NCBI GenBank assembly: GCA_965228415.1
Contig: OZ245814.1
Location: 1,922,001 to 1,986,000, forward strand
Direction of reading: 5' to 3'
Origin: Agaribacillus sp965228415
Lineage (GTDB): Bacteria > Bacteroidota > Bacteroidia > Cytophagales > Cyclobacteriaceae
DNA: 64,000 nucleotides
Made by a program: the position numbers and the translations under genes. The notes below the pieces were generated by a model that was given only the letters and a program-made list of their open reading frames with translations, was not told the origin of the DNA and did not search any database. Positions 1-9,921 of this stretch are shown here, one piece after another (the stretch's first letter is position 1; every line of letters starts with the position of its first letter).

Positions 1-570
1 CTGTAGCCGCGATTTCTTTCTTTATTCAGGGGTGAAAGGTTACAGAAAAAATACCCGGTTATCGCATTATTAGAATGCTAATATTTTTTTCGGAATTAGT
101 AAAATTTTGGATTATTACTAAAATAATCGGTGATAAATTAAAAGGTCGTATATTTTCAGGGCCCCTCTTTTATCTTAACCTGAAATATGTAAAATTTGTA
201 TTAAGCGAGTCGGGAATTACATAACAAATAGCTGACTAAAGCATAGATAAAAAACAAATAAAAAAATTTTAAATCCCTGGAAAAAATAAACATTCGTAAA
301 GCCCAAAAAAAATTATCATAATTACGATCCAGGTACAGTTTAAGTTATTATTTCTCATACTTTTATTCTCATAGTTGCCATTAAGCCTTTCAGCTCTGAA
401 AGGCTTTTTTGACGTATAAGCATTTGATTGGCCCAGCATACAGGTGAGAGAGGTGCATAAGGATAATAGCCTATAAAAGGTATACTAACCTCGCACGCTG
501 GTACAAATAATTGATGGTTTAAAACGAGGAAACAAATTCAGCCAGCTGGCCTTTGACACTGGCGGGAAAC
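1..570. other. Non-coding, AT-rich left edge
   Basis: No convincing gene in either direction. The first 380 bases are AT-rich, with frequent stops in all frames. The only clear element is a stem-loop with a T-run near 383-410, listed separately. The carbamoyltransferase gene ends on the minus strand at the right border. Confidence 0.5.
383..410 (+). terminator. Rho-independent terminator
   Basis: The arms AAGCCTTTCAG and CTGAAAGGCTT form a nearly continuous palindrome and are followed by a run of six T's on the plus strand. The T-run orientation means it would end a rightward transcript whose gene lies before base 1. It does not have a T-run for the leftward carbamoyltransferase operon. Confidence 0.65.
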
Positions 571-2430
571 CTAATCAAGCTCAAACTCTTCCTGCCAGTT
601 GGAATCGTCTTTTATCTTCTCTTGTTCCTTCTTATCAAATACGTAGTTGCCCAATACAAGATAATCCATCTCAGTTCTCATGAAGCAGCGATAGCCATCT
701 TCAGGTGTACATACGATGGGCTCTCCTCTAACATTAAAACTGGTGTTTACCACCAGTCCATATCCGGTCTTTTCCTTGAACTTGTTTATGAGATCCCAGT
801 ATCGGGGGTTAACATCGCGGCTAACGCTCTGAACACGGGCAGAATAGTCTATGTGGGTAATAGAAGGTATGTCGGAGCGTAAATGGTAAAGCCTGTCATA
901 CATTTCCAGGTCATTATAACCTTCCGGTTCAGGTGTCTTTCTTTTTTCATTGACAGGAACCACCAAAAGCATATAGGGTGATTTTGTGGGGAGCTCAAAA
1001 TACTCCTGGATATCTTCTTCAATAACCGAAGGCGCGAATGGCCGAAAGCCTTCCCGGTATTTTATCTTTAGATTCATTTTTTTCTGCATCTCAGGATTTC
1101 TGGCGTCGCCAATGATGCTTCTATTCCCAAGTGCCCGGGGCCCGTATTCCATTCTACCTTGAAACCATCCCACTACATTGCCTTCGGCCAATATTTCTGA
1201 AATTCGTTCGTACAGTTGATTGTCATCTTCAAAATAATGGTATTTGGCGCCACTTTTTCTGGCTACTTTCTCGATATCCTTGGCAGAAAAATCAGGTCCC
1301 AGATAAGCTCCTTTCATGGCATCCTGCCCGGTTACAATATTTCTTTCTTCCCCCTGCCAGATATGCCACGCTGCCAGCGCCGCTCCCAACGCACCTCCGG
1401 CATCGCCAGCCGCTGGCTGGATCCAGATATCATCAAAAATACCGGATTTTAATAGTTTGCCATTTGATACGCAATTCAGCGCTACACCACCTGCCAATAC
1501 AATATTCCGGCTATTTGTAAGTTCCTGGGTAGTTTTGGCCAACCTGAGCACCACATCTTCGGTAATCATCTGGATGGCCAGGGCAAGATTCATATATTCC
1601 TGCGTTAAATTTGACTCCGGCTTGCGTATTGGGATTCCTAAAACCTGTTCCCACTTTTTATCCTTGGCCATTTTAAGTCCTGTGGCGTAATCAAAGTAAG
1701 CCATATTCAGCAATATGGATCCATCTTCCCGCATGTCCACAAAGTGCTCCAGTATTTTTTTCTTAAACGTTATCGTTTGCTCTGCCTGCGGGTTGCCGTA
1801 GGGTGCCAGGCCCATTAACTTGTACTCACCACTATTTACTTTAAAACCGCAGTAATAGGTAAAAGCAGAATATAACAATCCCAATGAGTGAGGAAAATCC
1901 AATTCTCTCAGTATCTGAATCTCTTTGCCTTTCCCATGTCCAATGGTGGTGGTTGCCCATTCCCCAACGCCATCCAGGGTAAGAATAGCCGCTTCTTCAA
2001 AAGGCGACGGATAAAATGCGCTGGCGGCATGAGAGAGGTGATGCTCCGGAAATAATACGGGTACCTTTTTATCGCCCAATTTCGCTAATTCATCATTGAG
2101 CATTTTTTTCATAAAAAGCTTTTCCTTGATCCAGACCGGCATAGCAGATAAAAAACTTATCAACCCCTTGGGAACAAAGGAGTGGTAGGTCTCCAGCAAA
2201 CGCTCAAATTTAATATAAGGCTTATCATAAAAGGCCACCGCCGTCAAATCGTTATACGCGATGCCTGCCTCTTCTAAAACATATTTGGCCGCGTTGATGG
2301 GAAAAGAAGGATCGTGCTTTTTGCGTGTGAACCTTTCCTCATGAGCCGCCGCAATAATTTCTCCATCCACAAGGATAGCAGCAGCACTATCATGGTAATA
2401 TGCTGAAATACCTAGTATTGCCTTTGGCAT
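571..2430 (-). CDS. Carbamoyltransferase, NodU/CmcH/SxtI family
   Basis: 619 residues, the usual length for this family, which transfers a carbamoyl group from carbamoyl phosphate via carbamoyl-AMP to a hydroxyl of a small molecule. The N-terminal Kae1-like ASKHA fold starts GISAYYHDSAAA and continues with HHLSHAASAFYPSPF near residue 130 and TLDGVGEW. Near residue 315 is GGVALNCVSNGKLL. The C-terminal YrdC-like-type domain has GRMEYGPRALGNRSI near residue 425 and YREGFRPFAPS. It is the last gene of a three-gene cassette with SxtJ-like and SxtK-like small membrane proteins, 14 bp after the latter. The acceptor cannot be read from the sequence. No sugar or antibiotic biosynthesis genes flank it. 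Confidence 0.93.
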   Translation of the reverse strand: MPKAILGISAYYHDSAAAILVDGEIIAAAHEERFTRKKHDPSFPINAAKYVLEEAGIAYNDLTAVAFYDKPYIKFERLLETYHSFVPKGLISFLSAMPVWIKEKLFMKKMLNDELAKLGDKKVPVLFPEHHLSHAASAFYPSPFEEAAILTLDGVGEWATTTIGHGKGKEIQILRELDFPHSLGLLYSAFTYYCGFKVNSGEYKLMGLAPYGNPQAEQTITFKKKILEHFVDMREDGSILLNMAYFDYATGLKMAKDKKWEQVLGIPIRKPESNLTQEYMNLALAIQMITEDVVLRLAKTTQELTNSRNIVLAGGVALNCVSNGKLLKSGIFDDIWIQPAAGDAGGALGAALAAWHIWQGEERNIVTGQDAMKGAYLGPDFSAKDIEKVARKSGAKYHYFEDDNQLYERISEILAEGNVVGWFQGRMEYGPRALGNRSIIGDARNPEMQKKMNLKIKYREGFRPFAPSVIEEDIQEYFELPTKSPYMLLVVPVNEKRKTPEPEGYNDLEMYDRLYHLRSDIPSITHIDYSARVQSVSRDVNPRYWDLINKFKEKTGYGLVVNTSFNVRGEPIVCTPEDGYRCFMRTEMDYLVLGNYVFDKKEQEKIKDDSNWQEEFELD

Positions 2431-2444
2431 GAATAAAAATCAGT

Positions 2445-2594
2445 TTAAAATAATGTATAAATAAAAGGTGCAATGGCTGAGCCACTAGTAAAAATGATTA
2501 ATACACCAAATAAAAGAAGGATGACTATTAAGGGTAATAGCCAGAATTTTTTCCTTTCTTTTAAGAATCCCCATAAATCTTTTAAAAATTCCAT
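2445..2594 (-). CDS. SxtK-like small membrane protein (DUF5989 type)
   Basis: A 49-codon frame, too short for standard ORF calling. It starts MEFLKDLWGFLKERKKFW, then has one hydrophobic segment (about residues 18-36, LLPLIVILLLFGVLIIF), then ends SAIAPFIYTLF and TAA. This layout (short amphipathic start, WGF, RKKFW, one membrane span, APFIYTLF end) matches the small DUF5989/SxtK proteins commonly encoded beside NodU-type carbamoyltransferases. It sits between the SxtJ-like gene (14 bp upstream) and the carbamoyltransferase (14 bp downstream), all on one strand, so it is almost certainly co-transcribed. Function is unknown. A role as membrane partner for the enzyme is inference from context only. 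Confidence 0.85.
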   Translation of the reverse strand: MEFLKDLWGFLKERKKFWLLPLIVILLLFGVLIIFTSGSAIAPFIYTLF

Positions 2595-2608
2595 ACGTGA
2601 TAATAATA

Positions 2609-3016
2609 TTAATAAGGTTTTTCGAGATCTTTAGCCATAAAAGTGTGATTTCTTACCTTCATTACCGATTCACTTCCCCTTTTCCAATGTTTGAGTAGCA
2701 TAGGATCTTTGCCTGAAATCCGCCTTAGGAAACCAATAGGAACTACCACGACAAAAAACACAATACTAAGGAGAACCTTTGACATAACAGATCCCAGAAG
2801 ATTGGATAACCCAAACCATACTATGGCTATCGGATAATAGATTTTGGGAACAATCATATTTACCAATAAAGCAATAGTAGCTATGTGATAGTACAAAACA
2901 TCTTTGGTAAAATATCCCACAAGTAACAGGATTAGCATCATAGCCATGCCTGTATCCTTGCATTGATCCTTACTTATGTTGGTATCAAATAAACTAGTTT
3001 TATCTGTTTTTGCCAT
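2609..3016 (-). CDS. SxtJ family membrane protein
   Basis: 135 residues from the preferred start MAKTDKTS. An in-frame ATG 11 codons upstream (3049) is less likely because MLFDIILALNI adds an unrelated hydrophobic stub. The protein has a charged N-terminus, then two closely spaced hydrophobic segments (about residues 25-65) and a third (about 80-100, VLLSIVFFVVVVPIGFLRRI). The C-terminal part, ISGKDPMLLKHWKRGSES, is typical of SxtJ-like proteins, which sit beside carbamoyltransferases in saxitoxin-type and many unrelated bacterial loci. First gene of the SxtJ-SxtK-SxtI-like operon. The biochemical role of SxtJ is not established. Confidence 0.82.
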   Translation of the reverse strand: MAKTDKTSLFDTNISKDQCKDTGMAMMLILLLVGYFTKDVLYYHIATIALLVNMIVPKIYYPIAIVWFGLSNLLGSVMSKVLLSIVFFVVVVPIGFLRRISGKDPMLLKHWKRGSESVMKVRNHTFMAKDLEKPY

Positions 3017-3232
3017 AATATTTAAAGCCAGGATGATGTCGAATAACAATACACCCTATTCAAAATCAAAATTGGATTAGTAACGCCTGCTAATAGGAAG
3101 ACAAAGAAATGAAAATTAATCAAATAAGGCAAGAAATTTAATTATTTTAATTTTAAATTATATATTTTGAAGATAAATACATAAAACAAAAGTAAGGTCA
3201 GCAGCGTAAAACGCTATAAAAATACACATCAC

Positions 3233-6154
3233 TTATCGGTGACAGATGCCTGCATAAGGACAAGTCTGGCAATTTTTTTCATTTTGCGTCTGTTCAAAAC
3301 TGTGTTTTGTTGAAAATATTTCTGCCAATAAAGTCGAGAGCTCGCGTCTAAATCCATCTAAAAACGGCCTGGCGTCATTGATTGGCACATACTTGTTTTG
3401 ACTGTCTGATTCCTTGATTTTCAAACGCGGATCGAAGTGATCCGCAAACATCTCTTTACTGTTGAAGATCCCGGGCATGACCGGAGAAACATCTTTGGGT
3501 TTAGACCCGGTAAACAACATACTGTAAAACATGGTTTGCATGCCCGCTTTATTGCGCTTTTCATGATCCGCGTCAAACAGGCTCGATATGTCTTCAATCC
3601 TCCGGTCATCTCTACCTGTTTTGTAATCAATGACCCGTACCACACCTTCTTTGCGATCAATTCTGTCAATTACTCCCTTCAACCCAATCATATGCTCCTT
3701 TCCTTCAATGAGAACAGGATGATCGATATGATAACCCTCTCCTTCATCTGCCTCTAGCCCAATCACATCGAAAGGGGCATACAGTCGATCATTTTCCAGT
3801 ATTTTCTTTGCAAATTTCTTCACCATAGCTTTTGCCAGAATATTGCGGCCCTCGAATGTAAAACTTTTATTAACCGGGATCTGGTATTGAATTTTAAAGG
3901 CCATGTTAATAGCTTCTTCCAAATTTTTTTCCAGGAAATCAAAATCAGCTGCGGTTATGGTATTTTTCTTTTCCCTGGTTATGAAATGCTTATACAAGAA
4001 CTCCATGGTGTGGTGTAATAAGTTCCCGAAAACCCTTGGATCGACTTCATCTTCCAACTTTTCAGGCTCCCTGACCCGGGCAACGTGGCGTAAGTAAAAC
4101 TTTAATTCACAATCCAGATAGGTATTGATGGCCGAGGGTGTCAATCGCCTTGAAAATTCAGGCTGGTCTACCATGAATTTCTTCATTTCCCCTTTGATCT
4201 GATTTGATTTGTTTATGGTAATGACTTTGGGGACAGGCAGTTTAACACCATTGTTAAGTACATACTTTTGGATCTTAAAATCAGTCTCCAACAATAATTG
4301 TTGCAAAAAGCGACTCATTTCACCACCGACGTTGATGCCGCTTTCAGTATTGTAAAACAAATGGACATTTTTGGCTCTTTGCAGGAGGCGATAAAAAAGA
4401 TAGGCATAAATAGCATCCAGGTGATCGTATGTGGGCAGATCAAAGGCTTTGCGCAAATTATAGGGTATAAAGGAATGCTGACCTGCCGAAGAAGGGAAAG
4501 CTCCTTCGTTCATGGACAAAATAAATACATTTTCAAAATCCAGATTACGGCTTTCCAGGACACCCATGATCTGCAGACCCCGCAAAGGTTCCCCGCTGAA
4601 AGGCAACCTCAGTGATTGAACCATTTGACGAAATAACCGCAAAAAGGAATCCAAAGCCAGCTCAATACCCTGCTCCCGGGTTATTTCCCGAAGCCTATTA
4701 AGTTGGGTAAAAAACTGATAGGCGTATTCCTTCTCCAGCTGATACCGGCTGTCTTCTTCATTTCCGGTGTTAATTACCATTAATACATCCAGAAGGTAGG
4801 AGAATATCTCATTTCCGGCTTGCAGGGTTTTAAAAATTAACGGATACAGTAATCCATCAAATTGCAGTGTTTCTGAGCCAATGAAGATTTTATTATTTCT
4901 TTCAATATCCCTGATGTTACGCCCAGCCAGGTCGGGATCGAAGTACCTGACATAAGGATGTTTCAGAATAGCCAGTACCTGCCGGTGAGGAAAGAACACG
5001 TCTCCTGATTTCGTTTTCCGGAGGTTAATTTGCATTTCCAGTAAATGCTCGAACAAGCTGTACAAAGAGGTATTTCTCAAAGGAAACCCCATGGTGACGT
5101 TGATCCTTTCCACCTCATCAGGCAAGGAATGTAACACGGGAAACAGCAAGTGTTCTTCCGGTAAAATGATGACCGTCTTTTCATATTGTTCCGGACGATC
5201 AAACTTTTCCTTCAGGTACTGGCCAAGGATTTTGGCCTGTCCCACCGCCATCGATACCCCGGTAACCGTGATATGCTTTTCTTCCGAGTTGGTCATGTGA
5301 CTGGGTAAAGGCTTACTGAAACTCTCCTTGAAAGCGTTTTTTTTAGCATATTCTCTAAAGAACAGACCGGCTTCCTGGTTTTTATTGCCTACATAAAAAT
5401 CATCAATATCCCAATGTACCGATGCATGGCCTTCTTTCAGAAACCAGCCAATAATTTCTTCCTCTGACTTAGTAAGCGCATTAAATCCGGCGAATATTAC
5501 CTGATCATATGGGGAGCTAAGGGTCTTGGCTCTTATTTTATCGACTACATCGCGATAAATCATGCCCATATACCCATTTTTTTCTTTTTTCAACAATGTG
5601 GTAAACCGGTTATAGAGCTCAAACAGGATCTCCCAAATTCTGAGGAAATTTTCTTTTTCTTTTGATGGGTGCTCGTGAAAATTATGCCAGAAATCAAGAA
5701 TGATCTTTTTTTGCTCTTCAGTGAGGTAGTCAAATACCTGGTCGAGTTCCTTTTGCCTGCTCAGGTTAACAAACAGATTTTTGGCGTTAACCAGATATTT
5801 ATCAATATCATCAAAATCTTTGAGTAGCATTTCACCCCAGTAAAAAAATCTGTCAAAAGCCTCCTTTACCGGGTAAATCTTCTTGTAAAGGCCAAAAAGT
5901 TTAAAGACCAATGAAAGCTTATCCAGGGGTTGGATCGCAGAGAGGGGTTGTACAAAATCTTCCAGGCTCATAATGGCTGGTGACCACACGGGCTTTTCCA
6001 GGTTTTCGGCGAGGTATTTTCTAAAAAATAACCCGGCCCGGCGGTTGGGAAATACGATGGTAACGCAGTCGAGCTGTTTGCCATGATCCCGATAGATTTT
6101 TTCTGCCAGTTCTTCTAAAAAAGCTTTCACTCCGTTTGATTTAAATGTATTCAT
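3233..6154 (-). CDS. AddB-like PD-(D/E)XK nuclease, Fe-S containing
   Basis: 973 residues. The C-terminal third is a RecB/AddB-type PD-(D/E)XK nuclease: DCELKFYLRHV supplies the first cysteine, GVIDRID and VIDYKTGRDD supply the catalytic Asp and Asp-x-Lys, and NCQTCPYAGICHR at the extreme C-terminus supplies three more cysteines. Four cysteines in this arrangement are the usual iron-sulfur ligands of AddB and Cas4-type nucleases. The N-terminal two thirds resemble the inactivated helicase-like part of AddB (start VTIVFPNRRAGLFFRKYL), with no Walker A motif that I can see. The start codon overlaps the stop of the upstream helicase by 4 bp, so translation is coupled. Likely role: double-strand-break end processing for recombination together with the next gene. 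A defensive role is possible but not shown. Confidence 0.88.
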   Translation of the reverse strand: MNTFKSNGVKAFLEELAEKIYRDHGKQLDCVTIVFPNRRAGLFFRKYLAENLEKPVWSPAIMSLEDFVQPLSAIQPLDKLSLVFKLFGLYKKIYPVKEAFDRFFYWGEMLLKDFDDIDKYLVNAKNLFVNLSRQKELDQVFDYLTEEQKKIILDFWHNFHEHPSKEKENFLRIWEILFELYNRFTTLLKKEKNGYMGMIYRDVVDKIRAKTLSSPYDQVIFAGFNALTKSEEEIIGWFLKEGHASVHWDIDDFYVGNKNQEAGLFFREYAKKNAFKESFSKPLPSHMTNSEEKHITVTGVSMAVGQAKILGQYLKEKFDRPEQYEKTVIILPEEHLLFPVLHSLPDEVERINVTMGFPLRNTSLYSLFEHLLEMQINLRKTKSGDVFFPHRQVLAILKHPYVRYFDPDLAGRNIRDIERNNKIFIGSETLQFDGLLYPLIFKTLQAGNEIFSYLLDVLMVINTGNEEDSRYQLEKEYAYQFFTQLNRLREITREQGIELALDSFLRLFRQMVQSLRLPFSGEPLRGLQIMGVLESRNLDFENVFILSMNEGAFPSSAGQHSFIPYNLRKAFDLPTYDHLDAIYAYLFYRLLQRAKNVHLFYNTESGINVGGEMSRFLQQLLLETDFKIQKYVLNNGVKLPVPKVITINKSNQIKGEMKKFMVDQPEFSRRLTPSAINTYLDCELKFYLRHVARVREPEKLEDEVDPRVFGNLLHHTMEFLYKHFITREKKNTITAADFDFLEKNLEEAINMAFKIQYQIPVNKSFTFEGRNILAKAMVKKFAKKILENDRLYAPFDVIGLEADEGEGYHIDHPVLIEGKEHMIGLKGVIDRIDRKEGVVRVIDYKTGRDDRRIEDISSLFDADHEKRNKAGMQTMFYSMLFTGSKPKDVSPVMPGIFNSKEMFADHFDPRLKIKESDSQNKYVPINDARPFLDGFRRELSTLLAEIFSTKHSFEQTQNEKNCQTCPYAGICHR

Positions 6155-9100
6155 ACCACCTGTTCCGTGGCTTCCTCTTCGATATATAATAGATACCCCT
6201 CAATTTCAGCAAAACCCATTGCCTTTAACAGATCGGCATATTCAATAACCTGTTGCCGGTCCCTGCTTTTTCTTTCCCCGGTTTTAAAGTCAACAATGAT
6301 CGCTTGTTGGCCCCGGATCATCACCCGGTCGGGCCGGCTCATTTCGCCTGTTTTAGGCAAAATGGGCACCTCGGTTTTCACCTCCCAATCAGTGCTAAAC
6401 CAGGCATCTACGGAAGGTACCTGCCATAATTTTGTAATCTTTTGGTGGAGCAGGTTCTGCTCATTTTGGCCAATCACTCCTTCCAACAGTAAATCCTGCA
6501 GCGCCTTTTCCAGGTTGTCTTTATGTTTTATTCTCGACAATAACTCATGTATTAATAAGCCATAATTAATTTTTGATTGCCTTTCTTCAACGACCTCGGT
6601 AAATAATTCTCCGGCCCTTTGCCTGATCGCCAATTTATGGCGCCAACTGCTGGTATGATACTCATTCAACGTGATGGTGTGGGTTTGCTCCGTTTCCTTG
6701 CCACTGCTACTTATATCAGCAATTGAACCTAGCTTAAAGGTCGTTTGATCGTCATCATCGATCGTCATCACCATTTCAGCGTCAGTCAGAATGTGGTGAA
6801 CCAGGGCGGCCACGTCATTTATTTTTTGCTGTGTCTGCCGGGTTTTGGACGGCTGATTGCCAAAGGCAAATAAGCCATCTTCTGCCCTGGTAAAAGCCAC
6901 ATATAACAAATTGAGGTTATCCATATAAGACAAGACCATTTCCTGGTAATAATCGGCTTTAAATACCGTATTTTTCAGGTTGTTGGAATAACGTAACGGA
7001 AAATACCCGAACTTTGAAAAAGGTTCGGCAGCCGACTTACTCCACAGAATATTACTTTTCCTGGTATCATGATCCAGTTCCCAATTCAAATAAGGAATAA
7101 TCACCACTTTAAACTGGAGCCCCTTTGATTTATGGATCGTTAAAATCTGTACAGCATCAATGTCATCGGAAACCTGGATGGCTAACTTATGGGCGTTATC
7201 CTCCCACCAACTCAAAAATGAACTTATGTCATCTTTTTCCTTGCCGGTAAAGTTCAACACATAATCCTGAAAAGCCTGGATATACGCCAGCTCACCTGAT
7301 AATTTATGTAGCTCAAATATCTCAATCAACCTTTCAACCAACTCAAATAGTGGAATTTTATTCAGTAAATTTCGCTGCTTGCGGAAAGCCTCCGGTAAAT
7401 ATGCTTCTAATGTTTCCTCATCCTTTGCGAATACCAAGTCATCATTGGCGACTTCCTCGTTGTTAATCACATAGCGCTGGTATTCATAAGCAACAGAAAC
7501 CCTTGCCACCTGATCCTGCGGATTGACCAGGTATTTGAATATATTGATGAGCAATTGAATAGATGGCGCCGCCTGTAAAAAAAGTGCTTCATTTGAAACC
7601 ACATCGTAAAGGTATTCCTGCTTTGCCTGATCTGACTGCCGGAAATCCAGCAAAAAGTCGGCGATTGCTTTTCCATCCCTGGCGTTGCGAACCAGCAGTG
7701 CAATATCTTTAAGGCTTACCCCCTGATCCTGCAAGTCTTCCAGGATTTCAGGAATTCGCCGATTCACCTTTTCCTTCCAACCGGTTTTGGTTCCATCCTC
7801 CTCAAAACTATCTGCCAGGAAGGTCATATGAATGCATCCCTTTTTAACCTCAGCACCGGTTTGTGTCGGTTGTTGTTTTACCTGCTGATAGGCGGCTTCT
7901 ATTTTCGCTGCTTCCGGCAACAGCTTCGCCTGTAGCGGCTCATCGTCTACAGCCGATATGATTTCGGAAAGCTTATTCTTTAACATTCCCGCAGCCGTAG
8001 CAAATAGTTGATTGTTAAATGTAACTACATGGTATTTACTACGAAAGTTATGCGCCAATTCGGCTGCCTGAATGTAGCCATCCGGCATCTCATTTTGAAT
8101 GCCATCCAGCAACAATTTCCAATCACCTCCCCGCCACCGGTAAATTGATTGCTTCACATCACCCACCACCATATTGCTATAGCCCTCGGCCAGGCTATTC
8201 TCTACCAAAGGTTTAAAATTCTGCCACTGAAACCCCGACGTATCCTGAAATTCATCGATCAGGAAGTGGTGATAAAAAGAACCGACTTTTTCGTAAATAA
8301 ACGGGCTGTCATTATCATCAATAATTTCTTTCAAAAAATGGGCGGCGTCGGAGATCAGCATCACATCATTTTCTTGCTTATATTCCCTGAGCTTCCTGGT
8401 GATATCGGAAAGAATACCATAGGTATACAAATTTCGCAACACTTCCCGGGCCGACTCATAAAAGAAAAATTGCTTGTTATAGTAGTCTACCGCATCATTT
8501 AACCAGGCAATAAGCCCTGCCTCTACCGCCTGCTGAATAATATCTTTCTTTTGGGAGGTCTTGCTGTACCACGCTTCCACATTGTCCAGTGCCAGTAACA
8601 CCCGGTTTTTGGGTTCATAATCATTCCCTTCTACCAGGCGGTTAAAATAATTGGCTACCCCTGTCTTACTATAGGCAAAATCCCCAACTTCCAATTGATA
8701 CTGCTGCATCAACGACAACCCTTTTTCCCCCAGGCCTTTCATATAATTTTCAAAAACGGCTATGATCTGTCGCACCTCTTTCACCACGGGAAGTAATTGC
8801 TGCGGGGTGCCGGAAGCTTGAATCAGGCCAGGTTCAATGACTTTAAAATGTTCCTTAAAGACCTCATAACCAAGCGTCCTGATATCATTCCGCACGTCCC
8901 ATGATTTTCCCTCGTCTACCTTACCTTCGGAAAAACGGATCAGCCACTCCGTCAGTGTCTGGTTTTCTCCGATTTCTTCCAAAAGCCGATCAATGACAAC
9001 AGCAAGCACCTTATCCTGCTCGAGCTCCAAAGTAAACCCACCATAAAGCCCCACCTCCCTGCTAAAAGCCCGGATGACTTTTTGAAAGAAAGCGTCGATG

Positions 9101-9426
9101 GTACTAACGGCAAAGTTGGTATAACTATGCAGAATATTCGACAATACCGATTGGCATCTGTCCTGAAATTGCGTCTCATTGAACTGCAGGTAATCCTTTA
9201 ATTCATGATACATCTCATTTTGCCTTCCCCGGCTAAAATCATGCAAATAGCGCAGGATCCGGTCTTTCATTTCCTGAGTGGCCTTGTTAGTAAAGGTAAC
9301 TGCCAGGATATGCCGGAAATAGGCAGGGTTGCGTAATGCCAGCCTCAGGTAATCTTTGGCCAAAGTGTAGGTCTTTCCCGAGCCGGCGGAAGAACGATAT
9401 ATTTTGAAGGGTTTCGGCATTGTCAC
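6151..9426 (-). CDS. AddA-like UvrD-family helicase with C-terminal nuclease
   Basis: 1091 residues with UvrD/RecB helicase motifs in order: Walker A SSAGSGKTYTL near residue 11, FTNKATQEMKDR, motif II LIDEFQDTSGFQW, motif III VGDVKQSIYRWRGGDW, motif V LTIHKSKGLQFKVV, and motif VI LLYVAFTRAEDGLF. The C-terminus carries a second PD-(D/E)XK nuclease signature (PDRVMI then IVDFKTGERK). Helicase plus nuclease in one chain, encoded next to an AddB-like nuclease, is the AddAB arrangement for processing DNA ends before RecA loading. Either ATG at 9426 or the one two codons later could be used. First gene of the pair, with no further gene upstream for about 500 bp. Confidence 0.92.
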   Translation of the reverse strand: MTMPKPFKIYRSSAGSGKTYTLAKDYLRLALRNPAYFRHILAVTFTNKATQEMKDRILRYLHDFSRGRQNEMYHELKDYLQFNETQFQDRCQSVLSNILHSYTNFAVSTIDAFFQKVIRAFSREVGLYGGFTLELEQDKVLAVVIDRLLEEIGENQTLTEWLIRFSEGKVDEGKSWDVRNDIRTLGYEVFKEHFKVIEPGLIQASGTPQQLLPVVKEVRQIIAVFENYMKGLGEKGLSLMQQYQLEVGDFAYSKTGVANYFNRLVEGNDYEPKNRVLLALDNVEAWYSKTSQKKDIIQQAVEAGLIAWLNDAVDYYNKQFFFYESAREVLRNLYTYGILSDITRKLREYKQENDVMLISDAAHFLKEIIDDNDSPFIYEKVGSFYHHFLIDEFQDTSGFQWQNFKPLVENSLAEGYSNMVVGDVKQSIYRWRGGDWKLLLDGIQNEMPDGYIQAAELAHNFRSKYHVVTFNNQLFATAAGMLKNKLSEIISAVDDEPLQAKLLPEAAKIEAAYQQVKQQPTQTGAEVKKGCIHMTFLADSFEEDGTKTGWKEKVNRRIPEILEDLQDQGVSLKDIALLVRNARDGKAIADFLLDFRQSDQAKQEYLYDVVSNEALFLQAAPSIQLLINIFKYLVNPQDQVARVSVAYEYQRYVINNEEVANDDLVFAKDEETLEAYLPEAFRKQRNLLNKIPLFELVERLIEIFELHKLSGELAYIQAFQDYVLNFTGKEKDDISSFLSWWEDNAHKLAIQVSDDIDAVQILTIHKSKGLQFKVVIIPYLNWELDHDTRKSNILWSKSAAEPFSKFGYFPLRYSNNLKNTVFKADYYQEMVLSYMDNLNLLYVAFTRAEDGLFAFGNQPSKTRQTQQKINDVAALVHHILTDAEMVMTIDDDDQTTFKLGSIADISSSGKETEQTHTITLNEYHTSSWRHKLAIRQRAGELFTEVVEERQSKINYGLLIHELLSRIKHKDNLEKALQDLLLEGVIGQNEQNLLHQKITKLWQVPSVDAWFSTDWEVKTEVPILPKTGEMSRPDRVMIRGQQAIIVDFKTGERKSRDRQQVIEYADLLKAMGFAEIEGYLLYIEEEATEQVV

Positions 9427-9921
9427 AATAGATCTTAGTGCTTAAGCGTCATGGATTTGTTATTGCCTGGATTTCAGGGATTAAACGGACGATATATTGA
9501 AAGTGGAGATACGAGGTTTATCATAATGTAATTGTCTGTGATTACACAGTCGTTAAGCTAATTTTTTACTTTGTTGGTCAGGCTCTTTTTGCCAGGTGTT
9601 TATAAGTTTTTAGTAATTCTGTGTTCATAATTGTATGCTCTAAAAAGGTTAAAATAATTCCATGACTTGACCCAGGTTCAAAAACCCTTATTGAAGTTGG
9701 AAAGATGTATATTTACGCTGGCATTTTCAAGTTTAGGGATATAACTTTTTATTGGTTGCTACCCATTTGACCAATGGTGTCAGGTTGAATCAGCTGCTTT
9801 CAATGCTTCACCAATACCTATAGCTAATCACTTTATTAATTAAATCGTAAAACAATTCAATTAATATCATTATCTTATCAGGTGTTTCCTCCCATTATTT
9901 AGACATATAAAGTATGCTGTT
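9427..9921. other. Intergenic region, no gene seen
   Basis: About 495 bp between the divergently transcribed AddA-like gene and the lipoprotein gene. All frames are broken and the sequence is AT-rich. It must hold both promoters, but I do not see an unambiguous TAnnTTTG/TTG pair with correct spacing. No tRNA-like or hairpin structure stood out. Confidence 0.45.
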
